Shown here piece by piece: positions 12,973 to 25,000 of a DNA stretch of 64,000 bases. The notes below the pieces were generated by a model, which saw only the letters and a program-made list of their open reading frames with translations, was not told the origin of the DNA and did not search any database. The translations under genes were made by a program, and so were the position numbers. The DNA comes from Astropecten irregularis. Its lineage: Eukaryota; Echinodermata; Asteroidea; Paxillosida; Astropectinidae. Within the stretch, counting starts at the first letter, position 1; every line of letters begins with the position of its first letter. The DNA lies in assembly GCA_963971285.1 (NCBI GenBank), contig OZ020250.1, positions 16,042,499 to 16,106,498 on the forward strand, read 5' to 3'.

Positions 12973-13569
12973 GGGGCCACTCAAAATTGTCAATGTTTTT
13001 GAATTTTGACTTTTTTCCGAAATAGAGAGTGGGTGGGTCAAGGAAATAAATTAAAGTAAATTGTTAATTGAAATTAACTTTTTGTATTAAAATTCAGAAT
13101 TTTTATCTGACTTGCCTGAGAAAATACATGTATCCATCGCACCAGCATTCCAAAAATGCAATCTGTTTAAACTTCGTTTCCACATACATATATACAGACT
13201 GTGCAATACATTATTGTGCACATTGTGTGAAACATCATGGAAGGAGGTGGTTTTTACTCGTAGACTTGGAAGCCAGGCGCTTGCAGTGGTGACCAATATG
13301 CCACGCAAATGTAGCAAGGTACCAGGCGTATTTAGCCTAACAAAACACATTGTTTTATTTACCTGCACATTTTATTGCAATTCCAGCCATTATCTTGTCA
13401 TACTGTGTTGCAGTATAGTTTTAACATGCATTTGAATTTATATCAAATGTACAATGTACTTGATGAAAAATCAGGGTTTTTTTATCGAAATTGGGGGTGG
13501 GTGGGTGGGTCAAAACAATTTGGAAAAAAAAAACGAAATTCAAAAACATTGAACATTTTGAGTGGCCCC
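12973..13569. mobile_element. Harbinger-like MITE with TTA target duplication
   Basis: The ends GGGGCCACTCAAAAT and ATTTTGAGTGGCCCC are inverted copies, and similarity continues for more than 40 bp, including a GGGTGGGTCAA motif in both arms. TTA flanks both sides (12,970-12,972 and 13,570-13,572). A 3-bp TWA duplication and GG-rich ends fit the PIF/Harbinger superfamily. The 597-bp element has no transposase ORF. Frames at 13,087-13,435 lie inside it and are not credited. Confidence 0.8.
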
Positions 13570-13572
13570 TTA

Positions 13573-14437
13573 GTATTTCTCCTTTTATTAGTTATAACCC
13601 ATGTTAACTCATGCAATTACATTCATGTGTATTTAGGTTTTCAGAAGAACAATTTAGGAATACAATAGGGCCTATTGCAGCATAGTACAAACTTCATGAA
13701 ACTTTCAAACTTTAAGACAAACAAAAATCAATTGATGTTTTTTATCATTTACTCCAATTCTACTGCCTTTACATTAACTCCAGTCCTCTATAAAAAAGAA
13801 ATGCAAGCCTAATGACATACAAGTTGAATCACAAGCTTGGCAAGGTTTTAGCTAGAGGGCGTGTCTGGGTGTCTTTTCAGGCCACCGGCTTTTATCTGCA
13901 AATTACAAGAAAAGGTACTGACAGCGTACACACCAAATATTTAGACACCTGGTTTCTCAATGCAAAGCAAACTTGTACCAACGCCCTCGTTTCAATTCCT
14001 TGGTAAAAACCTTGAAGTTTGTTAGCATGTACACAAGTGTAGCATCACAGATATACTCTGGAAAATATTCTTAATACATACAATGTGCAGATTTTCCATT
14101 TGTGTACATGCATGCACTATGCTTAAATTCCTTTTCACACATAGTAAGAGTAAACACATAGCATACATGTACATTATATCTTCTGTATATGCATACAGTT
14201 GTAGAGCTACATGTATAGGAGAACCACGGTTGACAGATTTCTATTTCCCTTTCAATGTGCACATAATCTACAATTTTATTATTATGTACACAAATTGTGG
14301 TTTGCAATTCCAGCTAATTTCATCCACTGGTAGTGGTACATATGTATTTGCAGGGTTTGGCATGGAACGAGTATTTTCTAAATTTATAGACTGGCCTTAT
14401 TAAAAGTGTATAATGTACAAGAGTTAGTACGGTTATA
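13573..14437. other. Non-coding region, no gene seen
   Basis: AT-rich, with TACATGTA-type words. Short ORFs at 13,812-14,006 and 14,071-14,403 lack any recognised motif. Confidence 0.4.
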
Positions 14438-14445
14438 GTTCATAC

Positions 14446-14823
14446 TAAAGATTATATAGCGCTACGCGCAAGATGGGGAACTCTCCCTGAAACGTGTAAT
14501 CGCCATGGGCGCCATTCTGGTGTTGGGCGGGCACTCCTAGTACGGAGTTTCCATAGCATGATATGAGCGACTAAATATTTCTATTTACAATAAACGATAG
14601 GTTTTAATCGAATCCGGGCCAAAATTTTGCCTAACATTCCTCTTTTCTTTGATAAAGCGTCCAGCCTCCATATGTCCCGTGTACATGTACAAACTACTCG
14701 CTATTTGCACACCAACATGGCGGATCGTGTATAATTTGTAATATGGAGAATGGCAACCTCCATGCCGATTACCACGCGCCCTATGGTCAGTTATCCATTG
14801 CGCGTAGCGCTATATAATCTTTG
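14446..14823. mobile_element. hAT-like MITE with 8-bp TSD
   Basis: The terminal inverted repeats read AAAGATTATATAGCGCTACG from the left, continue for about 25 bp, and are matched perfectly from the right. The duplication GTTCATAC is exact at 14,438-14,445 and 14,824-14,831. The 378-bp length, 8-bp duplication and CAAAG-type right end fit hAT. The interior is GC-richer than its surroundings and has no coding capacity. Confidence 0.85.
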
Positions 14824-14831
14824 GTTCATAC

Positions 14832-16455
14832 CATACATGTACATCTCAGTGTTTTATATAATAATTACATAATGTGCAACATGTTTTAATTATACAAGCA
14901 GGTCTATGGTACATGTACAATATATGGTAATGGTAGAGATGGCACACAAAATTAATCTCATTGATTAATTATTTATTTCTGGTAATAAAACCAATGATTC
15001 CCTCAAAGTGCCTTAGGCAATGTAGCTCAAGCATCACAATGCTGATGACAAATTTGTTGAAAATGCTTTTGTGCTCGGCAGGATTATGTACTGTACATGT
15101 ATTGACTTAATATACCTACAACGTAATGCTTGTGCGTACGTACATGAACCGATAAACCCCACATTCAGCATGGTTAAAAAAGTTGCGACTCATTGTTCAA
15201 AGGTGAAAGCTGTCACACACAAACAGCTGAAACTCGCAAAAAAAACCTGAAACTTTACAGCAGCTGAACCTCGCTAGAACTTGGAACCGGCTGAGAACTG
15301 TAAACTCTTAAAAATAAGGATTCCGGCAGTACATGTATATGACAGAAAGGCAATGTGTAGACGTGTACATATCATGTAGGCTTCAGAACACATCCCGTGA
15401 TTAACCGGGCTTTCTCAAGTAAACACTGTACAGTCTCTGACACGTCAGGAATTATTCAATTATGATCTCCCTGATGCAAACCCTAACATCCACCATGATT
15501 GACTGCGCTAGCTGTCACTAGGCAGATTCACAATTCACCAGTTGACCCCCTGCTAGCTCGGTGAAGCATTGCCAAATCATAAACAATGTACACGCCATGT
15601 AAGGTACATGTATACTCCTATGATTGTCTGATTAATTATCTCGGAGGGTGAAAAGTACATAAACAATCCAGTTGTGGAGATGTATAAACACCATGAATTC
15701 CGTACAGTTCAAGGCAGATACCAGCGCATCATGTATTATATACACCACATCTGTAATGACTTGCAGTGTCTCTCCCGGTCATCAGATGGAAGAGTATGTG
15801 TTATGATGGAACATCGTGACATTCACCCAGCAGGTGCGTTGGTGTGGCTGTTGCATGTGTTGTGGCTTAGTGGTCCGATAACTCGAGCGTCTTGCATTTC
15901 AATGCTTCCAAGAAACGCCGGGACATCCAAGCTATTTGTCTTGGGGTGCACGCACGCAAAGCTTGCGGGACGAGGGAGGTGGTGTGAGAGCTAGAGAGGG
16001 GGGAGGGGAGGGTTGAAGTGAAAAGGTTTCGAATGCTTGGAGGCCCGCGGAAACTTGGTAAAGGATTACCACTTGAGGGTAGCTGGGGGGTTGGTTACAT
16101 AATCAAAGCTAGAGTTGGGGTTGGGAAATGCTGTTGCAACAGAAGGCGTAATGGCTGATGAGGAGGGTGGTCCTGAAGGCATTTGGCCAAGGGTCCTGAA
16201 AATGGGGAGTCAATTACAGCAAAAGGATCAGATAAGCTTGATTTTTAATGAGGAAAAGCTGATGGGATAGAGGAAATGAGGGGCGGGGCTTCTAATTGAC
16301 TTAGTAGGAAGGTGGCTAGGGAAAGGGAAGGGGAACCTCCCTTCTACATGTCCCCCTGGGCCTTGTTCGCTGTACCCCCCAAAAGGATTAACTCTGTGGA
16401 ATTGAACCTCAAATATCAAAGTGCTCCATATATTGTAATGTAATTGCCTCTACAA
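14832..16455. other. Non-coding region, no gene seen
   Basis: Includes several TACATGTA words (15,097-15,120 and 15,331-15,370). The ORF at 15,674-15,994 (plus, 106 codons) is GC-richer but has no recognisable domain. The G-rich stretch at 15,993-16,010 is low complexity. Confidence 0.4.
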
Positions 16456-16617
16456 AATAGCACTCCGCACTAATGACGTCACAAAATCCCCGGATGTCAG
16501 ACAAACATTGACTCACACACGTAGTGTACATGCACGCACACACCCACGCACGTGTGCATGGTTGCAATGTTTGTCTGAGGTCCGGTGCTATTTTTAGCGT
16601 AAGTGCGGAGCACTATT
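16456..16617. mobile_element. CRE-bearing MITE, copy 1
   Basis: The ends AATAGCACTCCGCACT and AGTGCGGAGCACTATT are inverted copies. Subterminal GATGTCAGACAAACATTG and CAATGTTTGTCTGAGGTCC are also inverted. A perfect CRE palindrome TGACGTCA lies at 16,474-16,481. Related copies are at 18,706, 20,751 and 26,372. Confidence 0.85.
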
Positions 16618-17186
16618 GTCTCCACCTTCCCAACTACAAATGAATTTCTTTAGGAGCATGAAGATAATATTTTATAGCATAAAAAACCTTGATGCATGAT
16701 CTCAAACATGTCAAAGTTAATTTCAGACTGTATATCTAAAACAAACCTGATCAATGATAGATTTAAGGTTATGCATGGTGGAAGTACCAGTACATTTTTA
16801 GGTCAATTCCATGTATCTTACAATGTGGTATTCAACCCAGGGAACAAGACATGAAAAAGCGGAGGTATACATACGTACCGGTATACATGTACATAAATGT
16901 ATACCGGTACAAGTACGGTATTTCCATAGCATCAGGGCTTACCAATTCCTTCAAGAGCCAAGTACCCTGTACATAATGAAAGATCAAACTCAATGATATT
17001 GCTCGATGGCAGCATTCACAAGATTATGATAACAGTCTTTGCAAGTGACGTGCATAGTACATGACCTTGACTTGACTACTGCACATACATGTAATTATGC
17101 TCTAACAGTTTTGACATCACCTATTCCTGTCACAAATTACAATGTAATCAGAGGAATATTCCTCCATGGTAATACTAGAGAAAGTT

Positions 17187-17384
17187 GGGGTTAGTGTGCT
17201 TTAGTCCACAGAGATTATTTTCAGACATGGCTTCTACAGTAAACTTACCCACCTAAATATGTTGACCAGTTGTGATATCCTCTTCAATAATAAATTTGTG
17301 GAAAGAGGGCAGGGCTTTGATTTTTGAGGGAAATTATGGGGGGTCTGAAAATAATCCTTGTGGACTAAAAAGCACACTAACCCC
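17187..17384. mobile_element. MITE with ~40-bp inverted ends
   Basis: GGGGTTAGTGTGCTTTAGTC at the left is matched by GACTAAAAAGCACACTAACC at the right. The inverted similarity continues through CCACAGAGATTATTTTCAGAC / GTCTGAAAATAATCC. GAAAGTTG occurs just outside both ends and may be a target duplication. The inner segment (AATTTGTGGAAAGAGGGCAG and what follows) recurs inverted at about 21,822-21,870, inside another element. Confidence 0.75.
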
Positions 17385-17439
17385 GGAAAGTTGATGTCCA
17401 AAATGTTTGAATGGAATATTATGGAAGCCAGATGCAGTC

Positions 17440-17530
17440 TGGCTTATATTATGCGCCTTTGATCACTTTTGTGGAAAAGGCGCACTGTAAATGTTCATAT
17501 TATTATTATTATTTATTATTATAATCATTA
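17440..17530. repeat. Possible SINE tail with ATT microsatellite
   Basis: AAGGCGCACTGTAAATGTTC runs into a stretch of ATT/TTA trinucleotides (about 17,497-17,525). This layout resembles the 3' tail of the tRNA-derived SINE at 47.1-47.45 kb, but no tRNA-like head is visible nearby. Confidence 0.4.
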
Positions 17531-17873
17531 TGAACTCACATAGAATAAGCTATGTCTTTTGACAGGTCCTTTTGTTGAGACTTTCATAAGGATGCACAGA
17601 ATATACATTTCTTGCTTGGAAGATGCACTGTAGAAGCCCTTTAAAAGAGCCGACAGAGAGTGTGACTTGAATTACGGCGGGACTTTTGTATGCACTGCAC
17701 GACAAACGACCGACTGCATACCAGCATAGCAACCTATCATAAATTTAGTCAGACGAGGGCAGTATTTCAACAGGACAGTGAATGAATTCTGAGCAATTTT
17801 GAGATTTATCTTCGTGATGAAACAAAGACTCAAATGTTTTTTTTTCTCCAAATCTGCGTGTACAACATCACTG

Positions 17874-18221
17874 GGGTGCAGACCAGTAATAGGTCCAATT
17901 CAGTCCGCGGAGCTCATTAATTTTATGTATACCCTCAAAATCTTGTTAAAAAAATCATTTGCTGGGCCCTACATGGGAAGTCTTGTAAAGAAAATGGATG
18001 GAACCCGGTCACCAGAGTTTGGACTTTCAACTTTGAGCTGTATGGATGAAATCAGGCCCTAAAGTCGCTGTACTTTGGCATGAAGGGGAGGGGTGCATTT
18101 TTTAAAAGTCATTTTGGTGTATAGCTTGAGTGTCTGAAAAACTTCTTAGTATTTTTAATATTTTTTTTAATTGGCCATTTAGCATGGGAGCCTATGGGAA
18201 ATTATTTACTGGTCTGCACCC
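17874..18221. mobile_element. MITE with GGGTGCAGACCAGTAA ends
   Basis: GGGTGCAGACCAGTAAT at the left is inverted at the right as TTACTGGTCTGCACCC. The 348-bp interior is AT-rich and has no transposase. The ORF at 17,799-18,062 crosses its left border and is not credited. Confidence 0.7.
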
Positions 18222-18705
18222 ACAAATGGAAGAATTCGTTCTCATGATCGGATCCTTAAAACCAAGTCAGCTTCATGGATGATAATTCTCTAACCGCATT
18301 CACAGGAAATTACCTATAGCGTATACTAGCCTTTAATGGCCCTGGCACCATACAGATACACAGTCTGGTCCCCACAGCCAATAAAGTGATGGAGTATGCC
18401 CCTAATTAAATCACAGCTAATACCAATCAAAACCGCTGGCTGGTTTCAATCATCTACTTGGTGTACGAGTGGTGTACATGGTTCTCTCTGTACCAACGTT
18501 GGATACCACACTGATAGTTGAATCATGGAATCCAGTCAGGGTATCAAGTGCACGTACATCATTTTGACAAAAAACAAATTAGCAATGATTTATTACTTTT
18601 TGTCTGCAGTCTAAGTTCTTTCTCAAAAAAATTTGATAAATGCTCTTGTTACTTTCTCACAATGTGCCAGTTTTGTCACCAGCGTCATATACATGTATAC
18701 ATGCA

Positions 18706-18866
18706 CAATAGCGCTCCACACTAATGACGCCACAAAATCCCCGGATGTCAGACAAACATTGTCTCACACACTATACATGCATGCGCACACCCACGCACGT
18801 TTGTATGGGTTGCAATGTTTGTCTGAGATCCGGTACTATTTTTTAGTGAAGTGCGGAGCGCTATTG
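18706..18866. mobile_element. CRE-type MITE family, copy 2
   Basis: The ends CAATAGCGCTCCACACT and AGTGCGGAGCGCTATTG are inverted copies. The interior matches copy 1, including GTCAGACAAACATTG and CAATGTTTGTCTGAGATCC. The CRE position has one changed base (TGACGCCA). Confidence 0.85.
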
Positions 18867-19338
18867 CAAATCTTTCTTAGTTATTCCATGCTTTTTTTAT
18901 ACATGTACAATTGCTAGCATATTCAAGGATATAGCTGAACTTTTGAAGTGAAAAGAAGATTTCCAAATCTGCCATGCAAGTGATTTAACTCATTCACTTT
19001 GCAATACCCCCTTAGTGACTAAGGCGAATATGGGCTACATACATATGTTCATGTGTTGCATGGCCAACTAAGAGGACAGTGATTTGCGATGAAGGAAGGT
19101 TTTGGTTTTGTTTGTGATCATGCTAGATTTGTGGTTACACAATCTTGCACTGTTTCCACTTATTGTGTAGAATCGGCGCTTAGGCCTACAAAAGCAGAAA
19201 ATTTGAAATCCTAAATCATAGATTAGTTAAGACTTTTCAGTTGTGATCGTACGTAGTTTGTGTAACTAAGGATTTATTGCTTGCTCGAGTAGTGCCGAAA
19301 TTCGTTGCAATCCCTGTGAAGAAATGAAGATCATTAAT

Positions 19339-19575
19339 GGGCAATTCCAGCAAAACGGACATGACAACCACAGAATTTTTGCCTTATTCAGAGGATCACA
19401 ACGTAGGATTGTAATTTTAATTAGGCTTATCAGACATATTTAACTATCAGTAACATATGTAGTAAATTTTATGTAATTTCATTGAAAAGTTGTAGAGAAA
19501 ATGCACTTCTCGTGACCGTAACAGACATGACATTAAGTGGCATTTGGTGTCATGTCTGTTACGCTGGAATTGTCC
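19339..19575. mobile_element. MITE with GGGCAATTCCA ends, copy A
   Basis: GGGCAATTCCAGC plus GGACATGACA at the left is matched inverted by TGTCATGTCTGTTACGCTGG and AATTGTCC at the right. An inner palindrome (ACAGACATGACATT / TGTCATGTCTGT) sits at the right end. The element at 27,540-27,814 has related ends. Confidence 0.65.
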
Positions 19576-19739
19576 AAATGCAGAATTCTGCAGTAAGCAG
19601 AGCCATAAAACTGGGCACTGATTGTATGAGGCTTGCACAAAATTGTCAAATGTGGTCTACAGAAAAACAGTCTCGTTGTATCCTGTGTCATCTTTAGTAA
19701 TGTATACCCTTAAATTTCAAATCACCATCAGTTACTTTG

Positions 19740-20345
19740 CTAGTGTATACATGAACACAAACTGTGTTGAATAACTTCACACAACTGTACTAGAACCAGA
19801 AAGTAGCAATGAAGTGACCATGTGTCCGCAGTTGGTGCAAATCCTGACAAGCATGGCACTGTGCACCCTGCTTGGTTTGCGGGCAGACGAGAATTAGCTT
19901 CAACTAAATTTTGCGGCGCGAGTATCGACGTTGATCGGCAAGAGGAAAATGCACGCTGAGAGCATTCCGCGCGGGTGTCCATACCACGCTCTGTAACCAG
20001 CTGAACCACATTCTCAAGAGGGTGGGGGTTCAGACGTAAGAAAACCTGGCACAACTGTGAAAAGTAAAGGTTGGACGTTATCGTAGAAAGGTATTTTTGA
20101 CTCTGGGAACAACAATCTAGTCCGACTACCAATCCAAACTGCTCTTTCCTTTCAGCAGCTACTGTGTGCCCCACACACATTAATGGAGGAACCACGGACT
20201 TAATTCTGCAGAAGGTGACAGAGGACGTCATGTACATATCTCTCCTTTCCCTAAGTGGATCAGAGCGATATGAATGCATGATAACGAATCTAGGCTCCTC
20301 TTCATTCTTGACCTTTGATAATTGCAAACCAGCACCTGACAGCAT
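19740..20345 (-). other. Longest open reading frame of the window, unassigned
   Basis: A 201-codon frame on the minus strand, cysteine-rich (for example GCTVPCLSGF near its C-terminal part), with no family that I recognise. The plus strand of the same stretch also has long open runs. One run (about 20,157-20,403) follows a good acceptor-like tract TCTTTCCTTTCAG and contains YECMITN, vaguely like an Ig-type cysteine context. Either strand could hold a real exon or a decayed one. Nothing else supports either, and chance is possible. Confidence 0.15.
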
Positions 20346-20479
20346 TAGCCCCAGCGTGGAGAATCCTCGGGACTGGCATTTTAACCGAGAGATTTTCTTT
20401 TAATCAGAGTACCTTTGGTTTGTTTTGGGAACGTGGCCACGCCCCCTTTCCCCTCCCCTTCCTTCCTCCATTACACTAC

Positions 20480-20960
20480 AAGCTCTCAACCCGGGTATAA
20501 GTCCACCCAGGGCAAACTCCATTCCCCGCCCGGGGTAAAATTATATTTTCCCGGCATTCAACCCAGCTTCAGTTCACACTTGTCTCTCGTGAACCTTCTA
20601 ATTTAAGAAGTTTCATGTAGGGACCGAGTTTCAACCCCGGTTGGAAAATCTCAACCCTGCTCCGGAGAAGGGTTCAGTTTAACCCAGGTTGAAGGCAATG
20701 TTGGGGTTGACACAGGGTTGGCGCGAGGTTGACAATTTTCCAATGTGAAAAGCGCTTCGCAGTTCGCACTAATGATGTTACACGATTGATTTAACCAGCG
20801 CGCTGATGTCAGACAAACTTCTCATGCATGCACACAAGCACACTCACCACACATTTGCCGTGGTTGCAATCTTTGTCTGAGATCCGGTGTGCTATTTTTA
20901 GCACAAGTGCGGAGTGCTATTGACGTAGATTTTCAACCCCACATCAACCCCAAGATCTGT
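20480..20960. repeat. TCAACCC-rich repeat split by a MITE
   Basis: The words TCAACCC, GGGTTGA and AACCCGG recur many times from about 20,480 to 20,735 and again at 20,930-20,950. The two parts are separated by the MITE at 20,751-20,922. This looks like one GC-rich repeat into which the MITE inserted. Confidence 0.45.
20751..20922. mobile_element. CRE-type MITE family, copy 3 (diverged)
   Basis: The right end GTGCGGAGTGCTATTG and the inner GATGTCAGACAAACTT / CTTTGTCTGAGATCCGG match copies 1 and 2. The left end is eroded (AGCGCTTCGCAGTTCGCACT), and the CRE is reduced to TGATGTTA. Length is about 172 bp. Confidence 0.7.
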
Positions 20961-21422
20961 CTATTGTGACAAGCCCTTTAGATGACCCAGACAGCTTGAA
21001 ATCTTTCCACTTCCATGAGGTTTGAATGGCAGGGCCAAACAGGAACCAGAAAGAAACATAAAACAGCCAACAGACCCATGTAATGTACATGTTGAAGAAC
21101 ATCAAGGCTGTCATTCTTTTTGGGTAGTTGATAAATCGTCTGCTCATCACAAAATTCTTGGGTATGATACACAATACACAAATACTTGTACTGGAACATG
21201 TCTGGAAGAGGGGGTAGCTTAGGGCACAAAGAATTTGCTCACGGATGTAGGCCACATGTTTGGCCTCCCTGGTATATCTCAAAGCTCTGACTGGACTATG
21301 ATGAGTTCCATGCCAGGTCATTGTGGGTTGATGATATAAAGATACAGAGGTGCAATTCGTTTGTACATAAAGCTACATTAAATGGTAAAGTCTGTTAACA
21401 TTTCTGTTTTACATTACGAATC

Positions 21423-22053
21423 ACATAGCAACAGTCTTTAGTCTTGAAAATTCAAACTGGGGTGGCTTGTAACGGTGTACTACCTGGTATGATACCTATA
21501 AAGCGAATTAAAACGTTTCTACTGTTCCAACATGATATCGTTGACTTTCAGCAAATGTTCCAGAGTCCTTAAAACCCCAGATAGAAGAATTTTGTGCAAC
21601 ATTTCAGAGTAAAAATACAATTTTCTTACGCATTTGTTGCGAACTTGAAAACAGCCAAATGCCATTTTGTCTGGTCTGTCTGGTCTGGCTAGTCTAGTCT
21701 GGTACCTACAACCAATGTATCAAAAGTCCACACAATGAGAGCAGAAACTACACTATATTCTCGTCTGCGGTCGTTCTGTGCGTCCGTGAAAAGTCGCGTC
21801 TTCGTGGTTACCATTTTTACTCCATAATTTCCCTCAAAAATCAAAGCCCTGCCCTCTTTCCACAAATTTAACCTTGCTTAAATACATGTAATATTGAAGA
21901 GGACACCATGAACGTAGTCTCTTTACAAAAAGTTGTTTTCATTCCCTTTATAGGTATCTTATTTACCTGTTAGTACACCATTACGTTTAATTGTACGGTA
22001 CGGTATGTGCAATGAAAGAAGTCTGTGTGCCACACTATTCAAATTTAACTCGC
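21423..22053. repeat. Dispersed repeat interrupted by an insertion
   Basis: The left half (21,423-21,468) and right half (about 22,004-22,053) together equal the continuous copy at 5654-5754. The intervening ~535 bp is an inserted element. Confidence 0.75.
21469..21985. mobile_element. Inserted MITE nested in a repeat
   Basis: The left end GTAACGGTGTACTACC plus GATACCTATAAAG is matched inverted by CTTTATAGGTATC and TAGTACACCATTACG at the right. The right border may extend about 18 bp further, to the junction with the host repeat. The interior contains an inverted copy of a segment also present at 17,288-17,335. No coding capacity is seen. Confidence 0.7.
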
Positions 22054-25000
22054 TAGCTTATTACAATAAAGACAGCAAAACAAAGTTGCCTAAAGTCATT
22101 TGACAAATATCTCCCCAAAATTTAGATGCTGGACCAATAAATTTACTGTTTGAAAACTCCCACATTGTTACGCGCTATTTTGGTGAACGTCAATGTTCTA
22201 AAAATTGCCCTTATTTTTCCAGATCGTAAAAACGGCGACAATATGCAAGAATGGGATAGAATATCCACTGCAGACAAGGGTTTGCACATCAAACTATCAT
22301 CCTCATCTGTTATGTGTATAACATACAGACATAGAGCTTTAATGTACTGTACACATAATGGTACCCACATGTAGTTTGAACTTGTGAAATTTGCCAACTA
22401 AGAAACTAAGATCATTGGGGCAGGATATCCGAACTTGATGGTGAAGAAGGGAAGAAAAAAAGGTGGCAGATAGATTGGATAACCTCCTTTCCACTACACG
22501 ATGCTGTCATTCTCCTCTCTCGCACTTGACAAATTTCACATGTGACACGTCCACCAGCCAGTTATACTTGCAGGAACAAGGAAAAGCAAGGGATGAAGTT
22601 GAGGCTCGTATGTGACACTATCGTGTGAGGTGTCTGGGTTCCGTGTAACATAGAGGAAAGGCTGATAGATTTCGGGCTGACCGGCTGGGTCAGGTGGCCT
22701 GAGCTTCTAGGCTTGAATTGGACAACTGTTAATTCAAGCATACATGTGTATACACATATATACTGGTCTATCTTTTCTAAAAGGTTCACTGTAATCAAAT
22801 TTGGGAAAGGATGAAAGTGCTTTAAAATTATTGCTTACCGGTAATACATAATTAATGACAATATAAATTATAGTTACAAAATCATTACATGTATGCCCCG
22901 CCCCTCAAAAAAGTCCCCCTTGGAACAGACCCACGCAACAATAGCTTGTGACATCACCTACATAACTAGTATCTAGGCTCGCACCACAGTACACTGTGTG
23001 GTGTTCTGCATGTGACGTAAGCAAGGTTTTTCGTCGCGAGAAGTGGGGTGCTCAATTATGGGTCTAAAATACCTCCTTTCTCTATACAATATTTTTTAGC
23101 GTAAAGAGTTTTATAAGAGTACAGATGTACTTAACTTCAGATGTGTTTTTATTACAGTAAACCATTAAAGGTGAAACAGAAACTGTGCTGGCAATGTAAA
23201 GACTTCATAATTTAACATATCATACCCTGCATACTGTGAATTTTGACCAAAAGGGTCTTTAAAACTTAATTCTGGACTTTGCAGACCCAAACCTTGTAAA
23301 ACAATTTTTAATCACGTTTGAAAAAGCTTTTTCCTAGGATATGTTAAGTGTTCTCTGATGCAGTGTCAAACAAGTTGAGATACATGTATAGCGCCCTCTA
23401 CTGACATCAATGATATTTTGCCAGACTGTGTGCATTGTGAAAAGCATTTTCTGGATGCAGTTCTGAGAAGGTTGAAAAAGATCAGAAAGAATGACAGATG
23501 TGTTGCCAATATTTGGTATAAAGGGAAGTCATACTTCAGGGTGCCTCCAGCCCTCCACATCCTGGGGCAATGATGAGCATTGTACTGGCAGACTCGGTGA
23601 CTATTAAACTTTCCCTCAACACTGCAATGTGACTGAAATTTAGTTGCTAGACATGCTAGACACATCTATGTTCACAAGTTTACTTCCAGGTCTAAAATAC
23701 TTACATGTATGTACATCTATAGTAAACCTAAATGCGATATTAAAACACATTCACTTATTCCTAATATTCTTCATCTATTGACTGATTTATAAAAAAATAA
23801 AAAATAATAATTTAATATGTTTCTGCAAAACAATTCTACTTTTAATATGAAAGTCTCGTTCACTCGCTCGTCAATGGAAGAATGTTATATCTTTACAGGC
23901 TCTGTTTCTTATAACCAGATAAAAATCATCTTAATACAAATATAGTACAATGTAGGCCCTATAGGTGTACATGTTTATAAACGTGTGCATTAACTATGAG
24001 AAGAAACGTGTACAGTTTATGTACACGTGGCAAAGCCAAAAATATTGAAAAGACTGGCAGCTGCAAAAAGGTAATGGCCCCACTATGTCAGTAAATATAT
24101 GGGACAATTTGGACTCCTTTTAACCCATCTTTCTCCTTCCCCTTTTCGGCTGGACCGAGAGCGTGAATCACAAGGGTTCCCCGCTGGTCCTATTCTTAAA
24201 CAACAATTTGTGGGTCGCGACCCCTTAACATACTATGAATAGTTGGCAGGTATATAAACGCAGTGGTACGGGGCAGGCCAAGGGCGCATGCAGTTTCTCA
24301 GGCTCGCCACTCTTGAGAGACACTGGGACTGGGGATAATTCAGTTAGGAAAACTGGAGGATGGAAATAGAAAGCCCCGCTACATGCTCGATGTGTGACTG
24401 CATGCGCGTCACCAATACCTGTGTTGGTTTTTTTTCCCTCCTCTGTAGTCCCTCCTGTATCTGATCTCAGTAAGAGCAAATGGGCTCCTTGGTTTCTCTC
24501 CAAACCCCCGAGTACGAGATCCAATTGGAATTTGAAATGCGGCCCCTATACAACGCCCGGAAATTCTAGTCAATTTCTTTTGAGGTTAGTGGGACAGACA
24601 GTTTGAAGTGAGTGGTGGGAAATTTGGGAGGGGTTGGCGGACAAAGCATTTCTTCATTCATGGGGGCGGCAATTCTAAGAATCCCTCAATACTAATTTGA
24701 CTGTCTACTCACATTCACATTTTCATTTCAAAATGTCCAACAAACAGAATAAATGTTCTTCTTCTTTGCTCATACTGTAATTATGTCTTCAATTGGCACT
24801 GTTTTGTGAGTCTGACAAGTGACATGTCAAACAATGAACACAGAAGGAAAACTTAACAAAAAGGTATCCTTAGCAAATTAATTTTGATTTACGATTGTGA
24901 ATCACTTGATTTGAAAACCAAAAAAAAAAAATTCTCCATGAATACTTAAATTTTTGCTGAAAGATTCAGTAAAGGTCATTACATAGAGGAAGTACTAAAG

